Shown piece after piece: positions 44,733 to 56,898 of a stretch of 64,000 bases of DNA. The notes under the pieces were generated by a model. It made no database searches, was not told where the DNA came from, and worked only from the letters and a program-made list of their open reading frames with translations. Position numbers and translations under genes: made by a program. The first letter of the stretch is position 1. Each line of letters begins with the position of its first letter. The DNA comes from Pleodorina starrii (lineage: Eukaryota > Chlorophyta > Chlorophyceae > Chlamydomonadales > Volvocaceae), in the NCBI GenBank assembly GCA_030267565.1, contig BRXU01000007.1, forward strand, positions 4,092,001-4,156,000. Direction: 5' to 3'.

Positions 44733-45746
44733 GGTGGGAACTAAAGGGCATCAATGGAAATGTTTTAAGAATTGCTGAAGGCGTGTTTAGGCAAGCTTAA
44801 TCAATCCTTCCGAAAGCCCGGAACGGTTCCCGGCGGTTGTCGTACGCAACGGCATCACTTTGCTTATGTTACAGTCTCCGCAGCTGTGCAGCTGAAATTG
44901 CATGTTGCACGCTCCCAACCAATTACATATTAGCACGGGGCCCAGTCAAAAGTAACACCATCCGAAGAAGGGTTTTGCTGCCGTTGCAGCGGTTTTGTTT
45001 CTCCATGCTCGGTGTCATCTGCCAACACCCGCAGGCCGCGACTGGCAAGACCAGAATTTGCCGTGGACAGCCTCCACTACGGAACACGAACATTATACAA
45101 TCAAGTTCATGACCCACCAGCATGGAATCATACCAGGACCGGCATTATGGCTCAGCGACTGTCCCTTCAAACACAAATTGTGCCACCGCGGCGAAGTGGC
45201 ATTTCCGTCCATTTGCAAGTCGCAGCGCTCGCCAGTGTGCGCATACAACAGCACACATTTCGTTCGACACTCACAAAACTCACACATGCCAGTTGGACAA
45301 GAACACCCCGATGGGTAGGGGTGTATATGTTATCAGGACTCAGCACTCAGAACGTGAGATTGTGCATTGAAGATAAAAAAGAGTGGGAGGAGAGTGGCCC
45401 AGACCTTGATCTGTTCCGTCTCGACAATCTCATGCCAGTCCCATGCGCAGAGCCCGGTACCCAAGCAAGCTATCCTACCGCCCCATATGCCCATATGCAA
45501 GTAGCGTTCCGTATGCTGTTGCAGAGGTTACAAGAGCCTACAGCTCACGCATTCCGAGTGTCACTCTTGCCCTGTCGTCACCACGCGTCCGCTCCGTATT
45601 GTGCCTGATAGTGCACGACCCAGCCGACCCACGAAGGCGGCACCGACCCACAACACTACCGCCCGGCGGCACATAGGCGTTCGCTACGCCAACCCTTCCC
45701 CACATCCCGCCTAGCCTAACTGCGAGACGCCGTCGCTATGAGCGCG
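44733..45746. other. Interval between MYND gene start and MPS1 end
   Basis: About 1 kb with no supported gene. It should contain the MYND promoter and MPS1 3' UTR. A ~200-codon frame at 45012-45608 has no recognisable features. Confidence 0.45.
45528..45532 (-). terminator. Candidate TGTAA poly(A) signal for MPS1
   Basis: TTACA on plus reads TGTAA on minus, 215 nt past the MPS1 stop, a typical distance for this group. Confidence 0.4.
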
Positions 45747-48700
45747 CTACCCTTCCCTGCGCGCGGCCGTCATGGCCGCCTCAATGAAGTCCGTGTTCCC
45801 GTGCGTGTCGCCGCCGCTGTCGCTGAAATGGAAGCGCTCCAGGCCTCGTCGCAGGACAGCCTCCAGGCCGCCCTCAGCCTCGCCCGACGACGTCGGCTGC
45901 TGCCTGCTGCCACCGGCCTTGTGGTGGCTCGCCTGAAAGCCAGTCCCCGCCGTCGCGCTGCTGGTCCCGCCGTTTACCGGCGGTGCGTGCTGCTCTTGCA
46001 CAGGACGGAGCTGAGCCCGCTGCTGCAGGATAGCGGCATGGAGCTCCGCACCCGCGAGGGGCAGGAAGCCGTTGCCGCCGGGCGGCGGGCAGCCAGGCAA
46101 CGCGGCTGAGCGTGGCAGCTGTGCCGCGGGTTTGGCCTTATCCTGCGGCTCTCCTGGCGGCTTCATCGCGCTGCAACAAGCAAGGACAGAAAGGCGACGA
46201 TAAAGTCGTCAGCTGGTGATCAGGAAACCTAGGTGAATCCCAGACGCCGAACCAGACAGGACCTGCGAACTCTGCAAGACAAGTTTTGCAGGGCCAGACC
46301 CCCATACAACCAAGTCCTGAGCCGCAGCCTTGATCGGGCATACCCTCCCCTCCCGAGTGAACAGCCTCACCGTCTTGCAGCGGCGGCCGCGGCCATTGCC
46401 GCGATATCGCCCATGCCACCGGGTGCGTTGTTGCTCCGTGCTGCCGGTCCTACGGGAAATGGTCGTTGCTGCGCTGCTGGCCGAGAGGCGGGATCCGCCA
46501 GACCAGCTGACGGTGGGGGCCCAGGCGGCGGTGCGCGAGGTGCTCCCACCTGCTGCATTGGTGGCGGCGGTGGAGGCGGCGGCGGCGGTGGTGGTGCCCG
46601 CGGCGCGCTTGCATGAAACAAAGGCGGCGGTGGTGGTGGTGGTGGCGGCGGCGGCGGAGCTGCCGCGTTTACGGCTGCTGCCGCCGCCATGACACCCTCG
46701 CCGCCATTCAGCTGCTGCATGACCCGACGCGCGATGGAGTCCAGGTCCGCGGAGCCTCCGCCACCAACGCCCAGCTGTGGGGCAACAATGGCCGCAGAGG
46801 AGCGGAAAGCTTAGCGACAGGTGGGCAGCCTCTGAGCGCCAATGCGTTCAGGCGCGCAGTGCAAAAGCAAGGAAATTCGCATGGAAGCATCGCGCCCACC
46901 TGCAGAATTGCCTTGATCTGCTCCTCCGTCAGGCTCCCCATCCCCGACGGCCCGGCGCTTTGCACGGGTGGCGGCTGTTCCACCGGCTGCTGCAGCTGGT
47001 GTTTGCGCCGGTTCGGGTGCAGGAAAGGGTGGTCCAGCAACTCCTGTAGTGAGATGCGGGTCTTGGGGTTCCGGTCCAAGCACCTGGGGGGCACGCAGCG
47101 ACACAGCAAGCGCCATTTCCACGCAATCTCAAGAGATGCACTAGCCGCCGGTTCAGGCCTTGTGCTCCTAATTGAGATACGCGGTATAGGCGCGACGTGC
47201 GCATGCCGGCCAATGTGTCCGCCAGTCGGCCCAATGCGCAGCCGCACCTGCGGATGCAGTCGACGGCGTCGGGCTCTCCACAGCCAGGCATGGGAACCTG
47301 GTAGTCCGGATTGCAGATGGCGCTCATCTTGGGGACGAAGGCCAGGTCGGCAAAGGGGGTCCGCCCGTAGATCCTGTATGTGCATGTGTGTGTTGTGAAC
47401 GCGGGGAAATCCAGCAGCCAGTGAGATTGTGACTCCTTTTGAGCACGACAAGGTGCAAGTGCTGGGCGAGGTCGCCCACTGCACGATCATACGCCAAGGA
47501 AAGCGGCGTGCCGTCCAAGCCCTGCCCCCCTTTACCTCACGATGCGTTTCACGACCCCTACTAAGCACAGCAGCGCCTCTGTAACCAACTCACATCTGGT
47601 AAAGGATGCAACCGAGGCTCCAGACGTCGGACGGTCGGCCGACCTTGAGCGGCGGGCCTCCCAGGGGGTTCTGGCTGCCGCCCTGGATAGCCTCGGGCGA
47701 CATGTAGTTGAGCGTGCCGACCTGCACAGTTGCGGGACGCGTGCGAGAGGGGTCCGTAAGCAACGCACACACACAAACTACGGCCCTTCATCAGCCCAAC
47801 ACGCATTTCCCTGCCGCCGACGAGTGGAGGCATGCTATGACCTCCACGCGCGCGCTGCAGCGGCAGCCACGCGACGGCGCGCCATGCGGAAAGGCATCGC
47901 CGCGTTACCGTACCTGCGATTCGCGGTTAATGGACGTCGTGTCGCCCTGGATGGCCTTGGCGATGCCGAAATCGATGAGCTTCAGCTGGCCCTGGACCAA
48001 CATGAAGTTCGCGGGCTTGAGGTCCGCGTGCACGATCCGCGCGTCGTGAATGCACTTGACCGCCCGCAGCATCTGCTGCCAGTACAGCCGAATGAAGTTA
48101 CCGTCGATTTCCTGGAAACCGTCGGCATCCGCGCCGCCGACGTTGGCCGCGGCGGCGCTGTCCGGATCGCCGCTGCTGCTGCCGACGGCGATGGCGCGGC
48201 GGCGGGCCTCCTCGTGGCTGTACAGCAGCTTGGCCAGATCGATGTCGCCGTACTCCAGGACCATGTACACGAAGCCGACGCCGTTTGGGCCCTCGCCCTG
48301 GAACACCTGCAGTCAGATCAGCAGCGTGTCCGTGCGGGGCCTCAACGCAATGGAACGCGCTGATGCGGCCGCAGTCTGCAGACGCTTGCGTCCGCTACGG
48401 TTTATGTCCACTCCGCATTGTATCCAGCTGCACTAACAGGGGTACAAGTTTACGACGCCAGGTCTACGTGTTATCCAGGGCCTCCTCAGGCCCTAACTAG
48501 CGCACTGTCCGCACACGCGTGGGATGGAAAACAGCTGGCGCCATGGAACCGACCTGAGAGTCCACGAGTTGAATGATGTTTGGTTTGTTGCGCAGCTGGC
48601 GCAGAAGCGTGATCTCCTCGACGAAACCCTTGACCGCCTGCAGATAGGTGTAGCACAATTTCCGAATGCCGCAACGCGATGGGGTAATCTCCGAAAACAG

Positions 48701-51700
48701 CCGCAGCAAAAGCTGGCGGGCGCTGCTCATCAGGGTAGGTCAGCACGAGCTGCATGCCCCGTCGGTACAGACCTGAAAAGCCCCCTTTGGCCCTTCCCGT
48801 GCGCTGTGCATCCGCGCGCACTTCGTCCTAATGGATAGTCACGCTAAAGAGGGGCGCTTACCTCGTTGTCCTTGTTCTGGAACCGCACGCGCTTGAGGGC
48901 GTAAATGACGCGATTGGGGCCCAGCACCTAGTTCCCGGAGGCGTCCACCACACGCGCGGCAAGGCGAGGTAGAAACGCGTCACTCGTGGCGGATTATTTA
49001 GGGTTGTGCTTCGCATGCCTGTGTACGTTATCGTATCATGAGCTTCATAACAGGTCTTGTGAAATGTGACTGGGCGTGCGATGCCAAGCCAATACGGAGA
49101 ACGTTTGGGCTCTGGGCTCAAAAGACTAGCACGACCTGTGCATGGGGGGCAGGCAAAGATAAGCACACAGCGCCCCAAGGTAGCAGTCCCCTCACAGCCC
49201 CCTCACAGGCGCACGCACGCATCCACCCACCACCCTCGCACATACCTTGTACACTTTGCTGCTACCGCCCTTCCCAGCTAGGTCAAGCTTCTGGTACCGT
49301 ATACCGTGCACGTACACGTACGTCTCGTTCTCTATAACCCTAGTCTGCCGATGCTCCAGTCGCTCCGGCCAGTTGCCCGCCGCCTGCTGCTGCTGCTGCG
49401 GCTGGGGGACGTGCGCCACAGGCTGCTGTGTAAGCTGCTGCGGCTGGTGCGCAGCGACGGTTGCATTTGCAGAGTGGGCTGGCCTGGAAGCCGCGTACCC
49501 GACAGGCCTGCGGTGTGGAGGTGATAATGACGCGGACCGAGTCGGGTACAGTAATTGGCAGGATTTGCGGCGTTGCCATGGGACTCTCGCGTTGGTTTGT
49601 CCGTCCCAGATTACCTGCAACCCAAACCGGGACAAACCCAGCGTGGCAAAGCAATGCCAAGCATCCGGCCTCCACTGCCCAAACCCTGCGCTGAACGTAC
49701 CTGAGCGGCTCTCGGTTGTCCGGAAGCTGACTATGGTGCTGTGCCGCCGACGCACTGGCGAGGACGGGCGGCGTTTGCTTGGCAGACTTCACCGCGTGGG
49801 GCGTTGGCGCCTGGTTTTCGTCCATGACCATAGGCGCGGGGCCCGCGGACGCCGCCGACGCCTCCACTGGGACCATGTTCTCATCCGCGCACGCCGGCAC
49901 CTGGGCATCAGCGCCTCGCACGTGGCTAGGCGCAGTGTTGCCGCCAAAGGACCGCTCCACGGTGGATGGCACACCAGCCTGCCCGGCGCCAACCGACGCG
50001 AAGACAGCTGAGTGTGGGCCCATGGCGCTATCGCACTGTGATACAGCTGCGGGAGTAGGGGCTAGATGCGGGGCGAGATGCGGCATCGGCCGCGCGCCCA
50101 AGCCGGCGGCTGCGAAGCTGGAGGCGGCGGCGGCGGCGCCACCTTGCTCCGAGGTGTGCAGAAGCGCCTTCTCTGACGGGGCTGTTGCCGCTACTGCGGA
50201 ACTGCACCTGCCGAGATCCGAGTACGATTGATGCTGCCGGTCGCCGTCGCGTGCTGCAAGGCTGCCACCAGCGCTGGCTGCAGCGCTGACGCAGCGCATC
50301 ACGTGGGAGCTCGAGGCCACCGGCTCGCACGCCGCCAGCGCGTTGTCGGGGGACTGGCGACGCTTCATACCCTCCTCCTGCAGCACGACGGACGCCACGA
50401 AGCGGGCAGGAGACATCGCCGCTTCTGCTGCTGCTCGCCGTTTCCGAGTGGCCGCCTCATCGGAGTCATCCAAGGCCTGCGCTTCCGCTACAGTGGCAGA
50501 TTGCGCGGGAGCAAAGCCTCTGCAGGTTGCAGCAGCAGTCGCGCGTGCAGCCCCAAAGGAGGCCGCGGGCCGCGCCACCTGGGCCACCTCAGCCGGCTGC
50601 TGACTCACGTCCGGTACGGTGCTGAGCGCAGCTGCGGTGTTGCACGCCAGCGTCGTAGGCGACGCGCCGCCAACGAGCGTAGGGCTGACGCCCTCCGACT
50701 GCGCTGCGCCGGACTTCCCTTCGTTGGTGACACGTACAGCTTTGCCCTTCATGCCAAAGCGCCGCAGGCCAAGACTCATGTTGCCAGTGTTGTTGCCGGT
50801 CATGGAGCTTCCACCGGACGCGCCATTGCCCAGTGCTGCCACTGCCGCCGCTCCCGCTGCCAAGTTAAGGGTGGACGCAATGCCCGCGGGCATGGTGACT
50901 GTGCCCGTGTTGCCGCTACCACCAGTCCCGGTGCGCAAACTAGTTCCGCTACCAAGCGAGCCCTGCGTCCGGTTTTCCTCCCCAGACCTGCAGCTCATGG
51001 TGTCGTCCTCGTAGGCCTGGCTCTGGTACGACACATGGCTTTTGCTGGGCACACAACCCGTGTGCTGATGGCCGGTAAACCCCAGGCTCAGGTCTGCTGG
51101 CAGCATGGCAGTGCTGGATTTGCTTATGGAACTTCCACCCCCAGAGCTGCACGTCAAGCTGCAGCTGGGGTCGTGGACCTTGAGGTGAACGCCGGGGGTC
51201 GAGGGCGCAACACGACGGAAGGATGCAGCGCCATCTGCACGGTTGGTTAGGTTCGGGCAACCTTTCAGTTCTACCTAATGTGTTCAGGGCGGATCGCGGA
51301 GACGCTTAGCGCGCATGGCTAGTGCCAATCCCCGGGCAGCGATTTCGCCGAGCGTCACGCCGCGTCTTCATGCCATACATCAGAAGTGGGTCGGGCAAAC
51401 GGGGCCACAATGCAAGACACATCGACAGGCACAAGATTCAGAAAAGTCCTCAAAGACGGCACACGGCCCTACCTGTCAGGCTGGAGGCAGCAAGCGCTGC
51501 TGCGTCCTGGAAATGCACCTTCCGCTCTTGCACCGCCGTCACGGCCTGCTCGCCACGGTTGCCACCTGCGGCGCCGCCCTCGCCCGGCGCACACTGCCAA
51601 CGCGCCAGCAGCCCCTCCAGCATGCTGCATTGCAAACCGCCAAGGCATTACTAAGCACGCGGTATGACTTGGCCTGAGAAGGCTTCGCAGCAGATGCCCC

Positions 51701-52447
51701 ACCCCGAACAAGCGTCAAGCGCAAACCCATGACAATTCTTGCTGATGCTGGTTCTTTAAACACGACCCCCATGCCACCCCTGCCTTGAGGCGGTTCATAC
51801 TTGCGGTTCATACTTGCTGGTTCATCGAGCAGAATCCCCGGCCCGGCTGTCCTGAACTGTCCACACCTGCGAGGCTCGGCACCGTCCTTGATTCCCTTCT
51901 CCAGGACGGACACCGCCTTGCAGGTGTTGCCGGCCTCGGACTCCAGCAGCGCCCACTCGTAATAGACCAGCGCACCCTTGTGAGGGTACTGCCGGTTTTT
52001 TATCGCCTTAAACACATCTCGCCCCTCGTCCTGGTGCCGGTACCTGCGACAAGCGCAGATTCCCGCTCGGGTTACCAACTAGGCCCAGCTGCCAACCAGT
52101 CCGGCATAAATTTACCAGATATAGCGCGCATGACCAATCCACAAGTACGTGTATGGTTCTGACGCCTGTCCGTGCTCCCGCGGCACCAGCTCGGCTGCGC
52201 ATCGGAAAAGAGCCCGAAGCCCCGGGTTGCCTTTCGTTGAACGGCCCGTGTTTCCTCGCAACGCTGCAGCTTCTTCATGCATCAAAAATTGCGCCCATGC
52301 TTGCGCCGAGCAGGGGTTCGCTTGAAGATGGTCAACAAGCCGCTTCCGTTCTGCTGCGAACACAGGATCATCCGGGCTAGTCGTCTCCAAGTGCCTTTGC
52401 AAATGGACAATCCAGGAGATGTTCTCCGTAGCTCTATCGGCCTCCAT
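45747..52447 (-). CDS. MPS1: MPS1/TTK dual-specificity spindle-checkpoint kinase
   Basis: Thirteen minus exons: 52116-52447, 51867-52043, 51473-51624, 49701-51234, 49246-49507, 48862-48927, 48554-48637, 47914-48306, 47594-47721, 47248-47373, 46900-47083, 46371-46774, 45747-46170; phases close for 1,421 residues. MPS1 phosphorylates KNL1 at unattached kinetochores to recruit checkpoint proteins. Residues 1-220 form the TPR-like N-terminus ([37 protein letters not shown]). Exon 4 encodes a ~510-residue Ser/Ala-rich linker. The kinase (~800-1105) has glycine loop [10 protein letters not shown], Lys in [20 protein letters not shown], catalytic [16 protein letters not shown] and activation segment [20 protein letters not shown]. 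The last block closely matches the MPS1-specific DTTS...SQVGTxNYMxPE. Two 12-residue poly-Pro runs follow the kinase. Its start is divergent from SNU23. Confidence 0.95.
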
Positions 52448-53372
52448 GGCGCCAGCGGGCTCCTAACCGACCGCCTTCTATAAAGAGCTCAAAACCCAAC
52501 TGGCGCCCTGAGGGCGAGGCTAGGATTATGTCACAAGCATATCAACAGCCCAAGACTGCGTTGTCTGTGGTGCGTGGGACATATGGCGAGCCCTTACAAC
52601 GCTGGCTGTCAATTGGGCAGGCCCGCGGCATATGAGATCGAAGATGTGATAATTAACGCATAAAAGTATATCTGCCTAGGTAAACAAGATTGACATCAGC
52701 GGCGCCCGCGCTTGCAGAAGGGTCATGCACACATGCAGGTGCCTCGATTCAGCCTGGAACCAGTTGTCGTGAACAAGTGCGGCTCAGTCCGACAACCTGA
52801 ATTTTGTAGAACCTGTATGCACGTAATATAATCAAAAGCAACACTATTTCGTAAGTCCAGCGTTACAGGATCTATCTCCAACTTTGTCTTCACGCCTGCG
52901 AAACTCGCTGACCTGTACCACGTCCTTGTCGCAAATTTCTGCTTTGTGACCATACTCATTCCTTATCACAAATTTCAACCGAACAGTATCGCTTTTACCC
53001 TCAGCATACCGGTAACCGCAGATTAACCTGTGAGTCGCGGGCTGCTGTCGCCTTTACGACTTACCATAAGAACTGCACGTCGTGCAACTTGGAGCCACAG
53101 CCCTCTATTAGCATTGGCTCGGCATCATGCTGCGTCGCTTACTCGATAGGCGTCGCAGACAACAACCATCTGAAAATAGGTTTCCTTGACACTGCTGCAG
53201 GCGCATGGCAGCGTGTAAAACACCTTCCTCGCAGTGACGAGACAACGTAAGCAGCAGCAGCGAGCCAACCGAGCGGAGCAGGTCGTCAGTGGAGACAGGG
53301 CTAGGAGGCCTGTACGGAGACGCGGAAGCAGCCCCCAACCAGCTCCCAGGCGGCTCTGCTCCAGCCGCAGCC
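52448..53372. promoter_or_regulatory. Divergent promoter region MPS1 / SNU23
   Basis: About 0.9 kb between the two opposite starts, AT-richer than the coding flanks. No gene is supported in it, and no specific sites are claimed. Confidence 0.4.
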
Positions 53373-54071
53373 ATGAGCAAGCTGCTAGCGCCTAAGCGGG
53401 CGGCGGGCGTCGATAACACGGCCCGCCGCACGTGGGATAAAGAGGAGTTCCGCCAGAAAGCAGAGGAGAAGGAGAAGGCTGCGAAGGCGGCGAGGGCCGA
53501 CGCGGATGACGAAGATCGCGAGGAGACGGCGGCGGAGATCCGTCGGCGAAAGCGCCTCGAGCGCGATCCGCTGCACCAGGGCCTAATCGTAGAACGGTCC
53601 TCGCTGCGACAGCGCGACTATCAGATCGACCTGACCTCGCGCCTGGGCAAGACCCAGGTCGTTGGGTTCAACACGCCGCTCAACCAGCAGGCCGGCTGGT
53701 TCTGCAATGTTTGCAACTGCGTGCTGCGCGACTCGCAGAGCTACCTGGACCATATCAACGGAAAGTGGCACAACCGCGCGCTGGGCATGAGCATGCGCGT
53801 GGAGAAATCAACGCTGGAGCAGGTGAAAAACAAGTTTGAGGAGCTCAAGAGCCGCAAGAGCCCGCCGCCGGAGGAGTATGTGCCCGACGGCTTCGACGCT
53901 GCGGCCAGCGCCGAGGCCAAGGAGCGGGAGGAGAAGCGGGAGAAGAGGCGGCGCAAGGCGGCGGAGGCGGCGGCGGTTGGAGGAGCGGGAGGGGATGCGG
54001 ACGGGGGCGACGCAGACCCTGACATGCTGGCGCTGATGGGCTTCGGTGGCTTTGGGACGAGCAAAAAGTGA
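53373..54071 (+). CDS. SNU23: SNU23/ZMAT2 tri-snRNP zinc-finger protein (intronless)
   Basis: A single exon encodes 232 residues. WDKEEFRQKAEEKEKAA, then RDYQIDLTSRLGKTQVV, the C2H2 finger CNVCNCVLRDSQSYLDHING with KWH, GMSMRVEKSTLEQVKNKFEE and the tail LALMGFGGFGTSKK follow the ZMAT2/Snu23 architecture end to end. Snu23 is a U4/U6.U5 tri-snRNP protein needed to form the active B complex of the spliceosome; it is nuclear. ATG 53373 is preferred because it gives the family start. An upstream in-frame ATG at 53289 would add 28 Gly/Ala/Pro-rich residues without family similarity. Lacking introns is notable here. Confidence 0.95.
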   Translation: MSKLLAPKRAAGVDNTARRTWDKEEFRQKAEEKEKAAKAARADADDEDREETAAEIRRRKRLERDPLHQGLIVERSSLRQRDYQIDLTSRLGKTQVVGFNTPLNQQAGWFCNVCNCVLRDSQSYLDHINGKWHNRALGMSMRVEKSTLEQVKNKFEELKSRKSPPPEEYVPDGFDAAASAEAKEREEKREKRRRKAAEAAAVGGAGGDADGGDADPDMLALMGFGGFGTSKK

Positions 54072-55020
54072 AAGGAGTGAGGGATGGGCGGGAGGGGCTT
54101 ACGGGAGCTCTTGTGCAAAGAGGGCGGGCTGAGGAGTGAGGGGACGACGCCTGCCTGTTCTGCCCCTAGGCGCATCGAGTGACTTCAGACTCACATGTTT
54201 CTACACAAAAGGACTGCCGCCGCGTTGTATGGTTGCAAGCTCGAGAGTCGAGACTGCGCGGCCGGCCGTACGGCAGCAAGAAGGCAGCTTGTTTTGACGC
54301 CGCACGCCGGTCACTTGCGCAACGCATGTCAAGGGTGCGAAACAGTTGTATGCCCAATGTGGTAACGAGATCGTGCGGCTCTTTTAGTAGGCATGCTCGA
54401 GACGGAGTCCCCTGTGCTCTTCGGACGCTGCAGCGCCGCTCTGCTGACCTGACAAATGGTACACAGAAGTGGACGGTAACCTGCCCGAACGAGGATTGTG
54501 GATGTGTTTCATTTGAGCTGCCCTTGACTCTTTGGCGAGAGATAGGGATGAGGTCTGTTGGCTTCACCGGTTTACCCGCACGGCCGCGGGAGCACGTCTG
54601 GGTACCTGTGTTGGACGCGGAAGGCCTCTATCGGAAGCTCTGCTTTGACGGCTGGTCATTGATCGGCAAATGGATCGTTCGTGTCCAATTGAGCAGGGCA
54701 CGAACTGAAACCGGGGCCAGCGAGCGGGCGCTTCTTGATGCCGGTGCCGGTGTCGGCCGACATACGCAGTCTTTGCAACTTGTGCGTGATGGCATGGCTT
54801 ATGATACATGCATATGTAGTACAATGAAATGATTTCCGCAGCATATGAGCAAGGCGCCAAGGGGAAAGGGAACGAGTCGTCGTAACGGTACGGGAGGCGC
54901 CGCTTCTGGAACCGCCAAAGTGCGCGCCCATTCACACGCAGTCCATATCGATATCGACAGCGCTGCGTTGCAGTGTTGCTTACTTCGTGCCGTGAAGCAT
55001 CGGCAACACAACTCCTGAAG
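54072..55020. other. Interval between SNU23 and p23
   Basis: About 0.95 kb. No gene is supported; a 217-codon frame (54179-54832) has no family features. It should contain the SNU23 3' UTR and the p23 promoter. Confidence 0.4.
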
Positions 55021-55911
55021 ATGTCTCGGGTTCCCACCGTCCTCTGGGCGCAACGCTCGGACAAGCTCTACGTAACGATAGATGTCCAGGACGTGAAGGA
55101 TCAGACCTATGACCTCAAGGATGAGACGCTTTCATTCAAGGGGAAAGCAGGCACTGAGCAGAACGAGTATTCCCTAGATCTTACCTTCAACGCGCCGGTG
55201 GACGCTAGCTCGGAGGACAGCAAAGTCAGCATTACGCCCCGGAATATCTTCATGATCATCAAGAAAAAAGATTCGGGGCACTGGCCGCGCCTGACAAAGG
55301 ACTCGGGCCGACACCTCTCGCACATCAAGTGCGACTGGGACAAGTGGGTCGACGAGGACGAGGAGGAGGAGAAGCCCGAAGCCGACTTCAGCGGTAAGTG
55401 CATCTTCGTCGTCAAGCACTTCGTCTTGTTGCGGCCCAGCCGCGGTCCCGACCTCCTCTTCGGCATTCCAGCGGGCACTCACCTTTGGCCGCCCCCCCCT
55501 CCGACACTCCGCATACAGCACCGCTTTAAAACCTGTATATAGCTTATTATAGCGTATTACCATTGACGCAGACTGTCGGTATGACGCAAGGCGTCTATCA
55601 AGTCCGTTTTCACACTGCGGCCCGGCCCCATCTGTTCTGGATCTGCAGGGATGGACTTCTCCAGCTTCGGCGGCATGGGCGGAATGGGCGGCATGGGCGG
55701 CATGATGGGGGGAATGGGCGGCATGGGGGGAATGGGCGGGATGATGGGAGGCATGGGTGGGATGGGCGGGATGATGGGAGGCATGGGCGGGATGGGCGGC
55801 CTCGGCGGCATGGACTTCAGCAACTTCGGCGGGGAGGATGAGGGCGCGGGCGGGGAGGGCGAGGGTGAGGACTCGGACAACGAGGAACTCCCTGACCTCG
55901 TTAAGCCGTGA
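55021..55911 (+). CDS. p23/SBA1-type HSP90 co-chaperone
   Basis: Exons 55021-55393 and 55649-55911, in frame, 211 residues. MSRVPTVLWAQRSDKLYVTI opens a CS (CHORD-SGT1) domain. DETLSFKGKAG, the conserved HWPRLTK and WDKWVDEDEEEE are the p23 hallmarks. p23 binds ATP-bound HSP90 and stabilises the closed client-bound state; cytosol and nucleus are expected, since no targeting sequence is seen. Exon 2 encodes MDFSSFGG, about 15 GGM-type repeats (MGGMGGM), MDFSNFGG, and an acidic tail ending in EELPDLVKP. Gly/Met-rich linkers followed by acid are typical of plant p23. It is convergent with the chloroplast co-chaperone gene CGE1. Confidence 0.94.
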
Positions 55912-56208
55912 AGAAGAGGGATTTCCAAGGAGGAGGACAACGAGGAGCGTCTTGTTTCATGCAAAGGGGGTAATGGGTTAACGGGGTTGGGTGTCGGGGT
56001 TCAGCTTTCGGAGTGTCGGGGTCGAGGCTGCGTTGTGCGGAATGCAGCGTTGAAGGCGTATGCCGAGCATTTGATCATCTCGCAATTAGGCAGGAGTGCA
56101 TGGGCGTGAGGTGCTTGCGTGCTGCTAGACAGGTTTGGACGGCCGCGGCTTGGGGTAGCTACGGTCCCACGCGGCTTGTTTGGCGGCTGGTTACCCGCCA
56201 CGGACTTT

Positions 56209-56213
56209 TGTAA
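56209..56213 (+). terminator. Candidate TGTAA poly(A) signal for p23
   Basis: TGTAA 298 nt after the p23 stop. Confidence 0.45.
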
Positions 56214-56323
56214 CTCGCATTGCTCGCAAGTCGCAGCATCAGGTGTGGCAATGATAGCCCGATGAAGCCCGTGCTTCGGCTGCTTTTGTCCTGGTTCGTC
56301 ATATTCGAAGATCCAAGCTGAAC

Positions 56324-56328
56324 TTACA
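56324..56328 (-). terminator. Candidate TGTAA poly(A) signal for CGE1
   Basis: TTACA on plus is TGTAA on minus, 571 nt past the CGE1 stop and 111 bp beyond the p23 signal, so the two transcripts need not overlap. Confidence 0.4.
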
Positions 56329-56898
56329 AGTGTTCCATACACCATGTTCACCACGTGTTGACGCGTGGGTCCTTCATAGCCGCATCCGTGTGCGGCGGCG
56401 CATCGTCGCCACGTCCGTCCGTCCGTCGTTGATCTACAGGCACACGCACCCCGGCGCCTCCAGGCCAGGCGTGCTGCGTGCGGGGTCCGTCCGTACATAC
56501 TGGCGAGAAACTCAACGCACTGTTTACCAACCCCACACCCTTTTACCACGTGAACTAACGAGTGACAAGTCGGTCAATAAAGCGTATCATGGAATTTTCA
56601 GGCGGTGGTTCCGGTCCACTCGGTAGTGGGCGCGCGGCCGCGCGAGTGAGAAGCACACCGACGCGCACAAAGCCATAAGCCCACGCCTGGGCAGCGGTGG
56701 TGGTCGTATTATATTATGGTGGCCATCAATCCAGGCAACCATCGTCGCGTCCCGCGATCCGTCCAACTCCGAACCTAGCTGACGTTGCTATGCGAGCCGC
56801 CTCAACTCTCCTTCCTTCGCTCCGGCCCCCTAATCGCATCGAAAGAGCTACGGTCTCCTATGCGCGCCTCCTCCTCCTAGGGTGCGGCCCACATCTCC

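Larger units (their letters stand above)
55912..56898. other. Convergent 3' region of p23 and CGE1
   Basis: No gene is supported. It holds oppositely oriented poly(A) words for the two flanking genes. A 182-codon minus frame (56001-56549) overlaps the probable CGE1 3' UTR and has no family features. Confidence 0.5.

Noticed and set aside
45012..45608. 198-codon plus frame in the MYND/MPS1 interval
   Set aside because: No conserved domain, and Cys/His spacing on either strand does not fit a known finger.
54179..54832. 217-codon plus frame downstream of SNU23
   Set aside because: No family features; amino-acid composition looks random. Could be reconsidered only with transcript evidence.
56001..56549. 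182-codon minus frame between p23 and CGE1
   Set aside because: No recognisable motifs, and it sits in the likely CGE1 3' UTR upstream of and across its poly(A) word.
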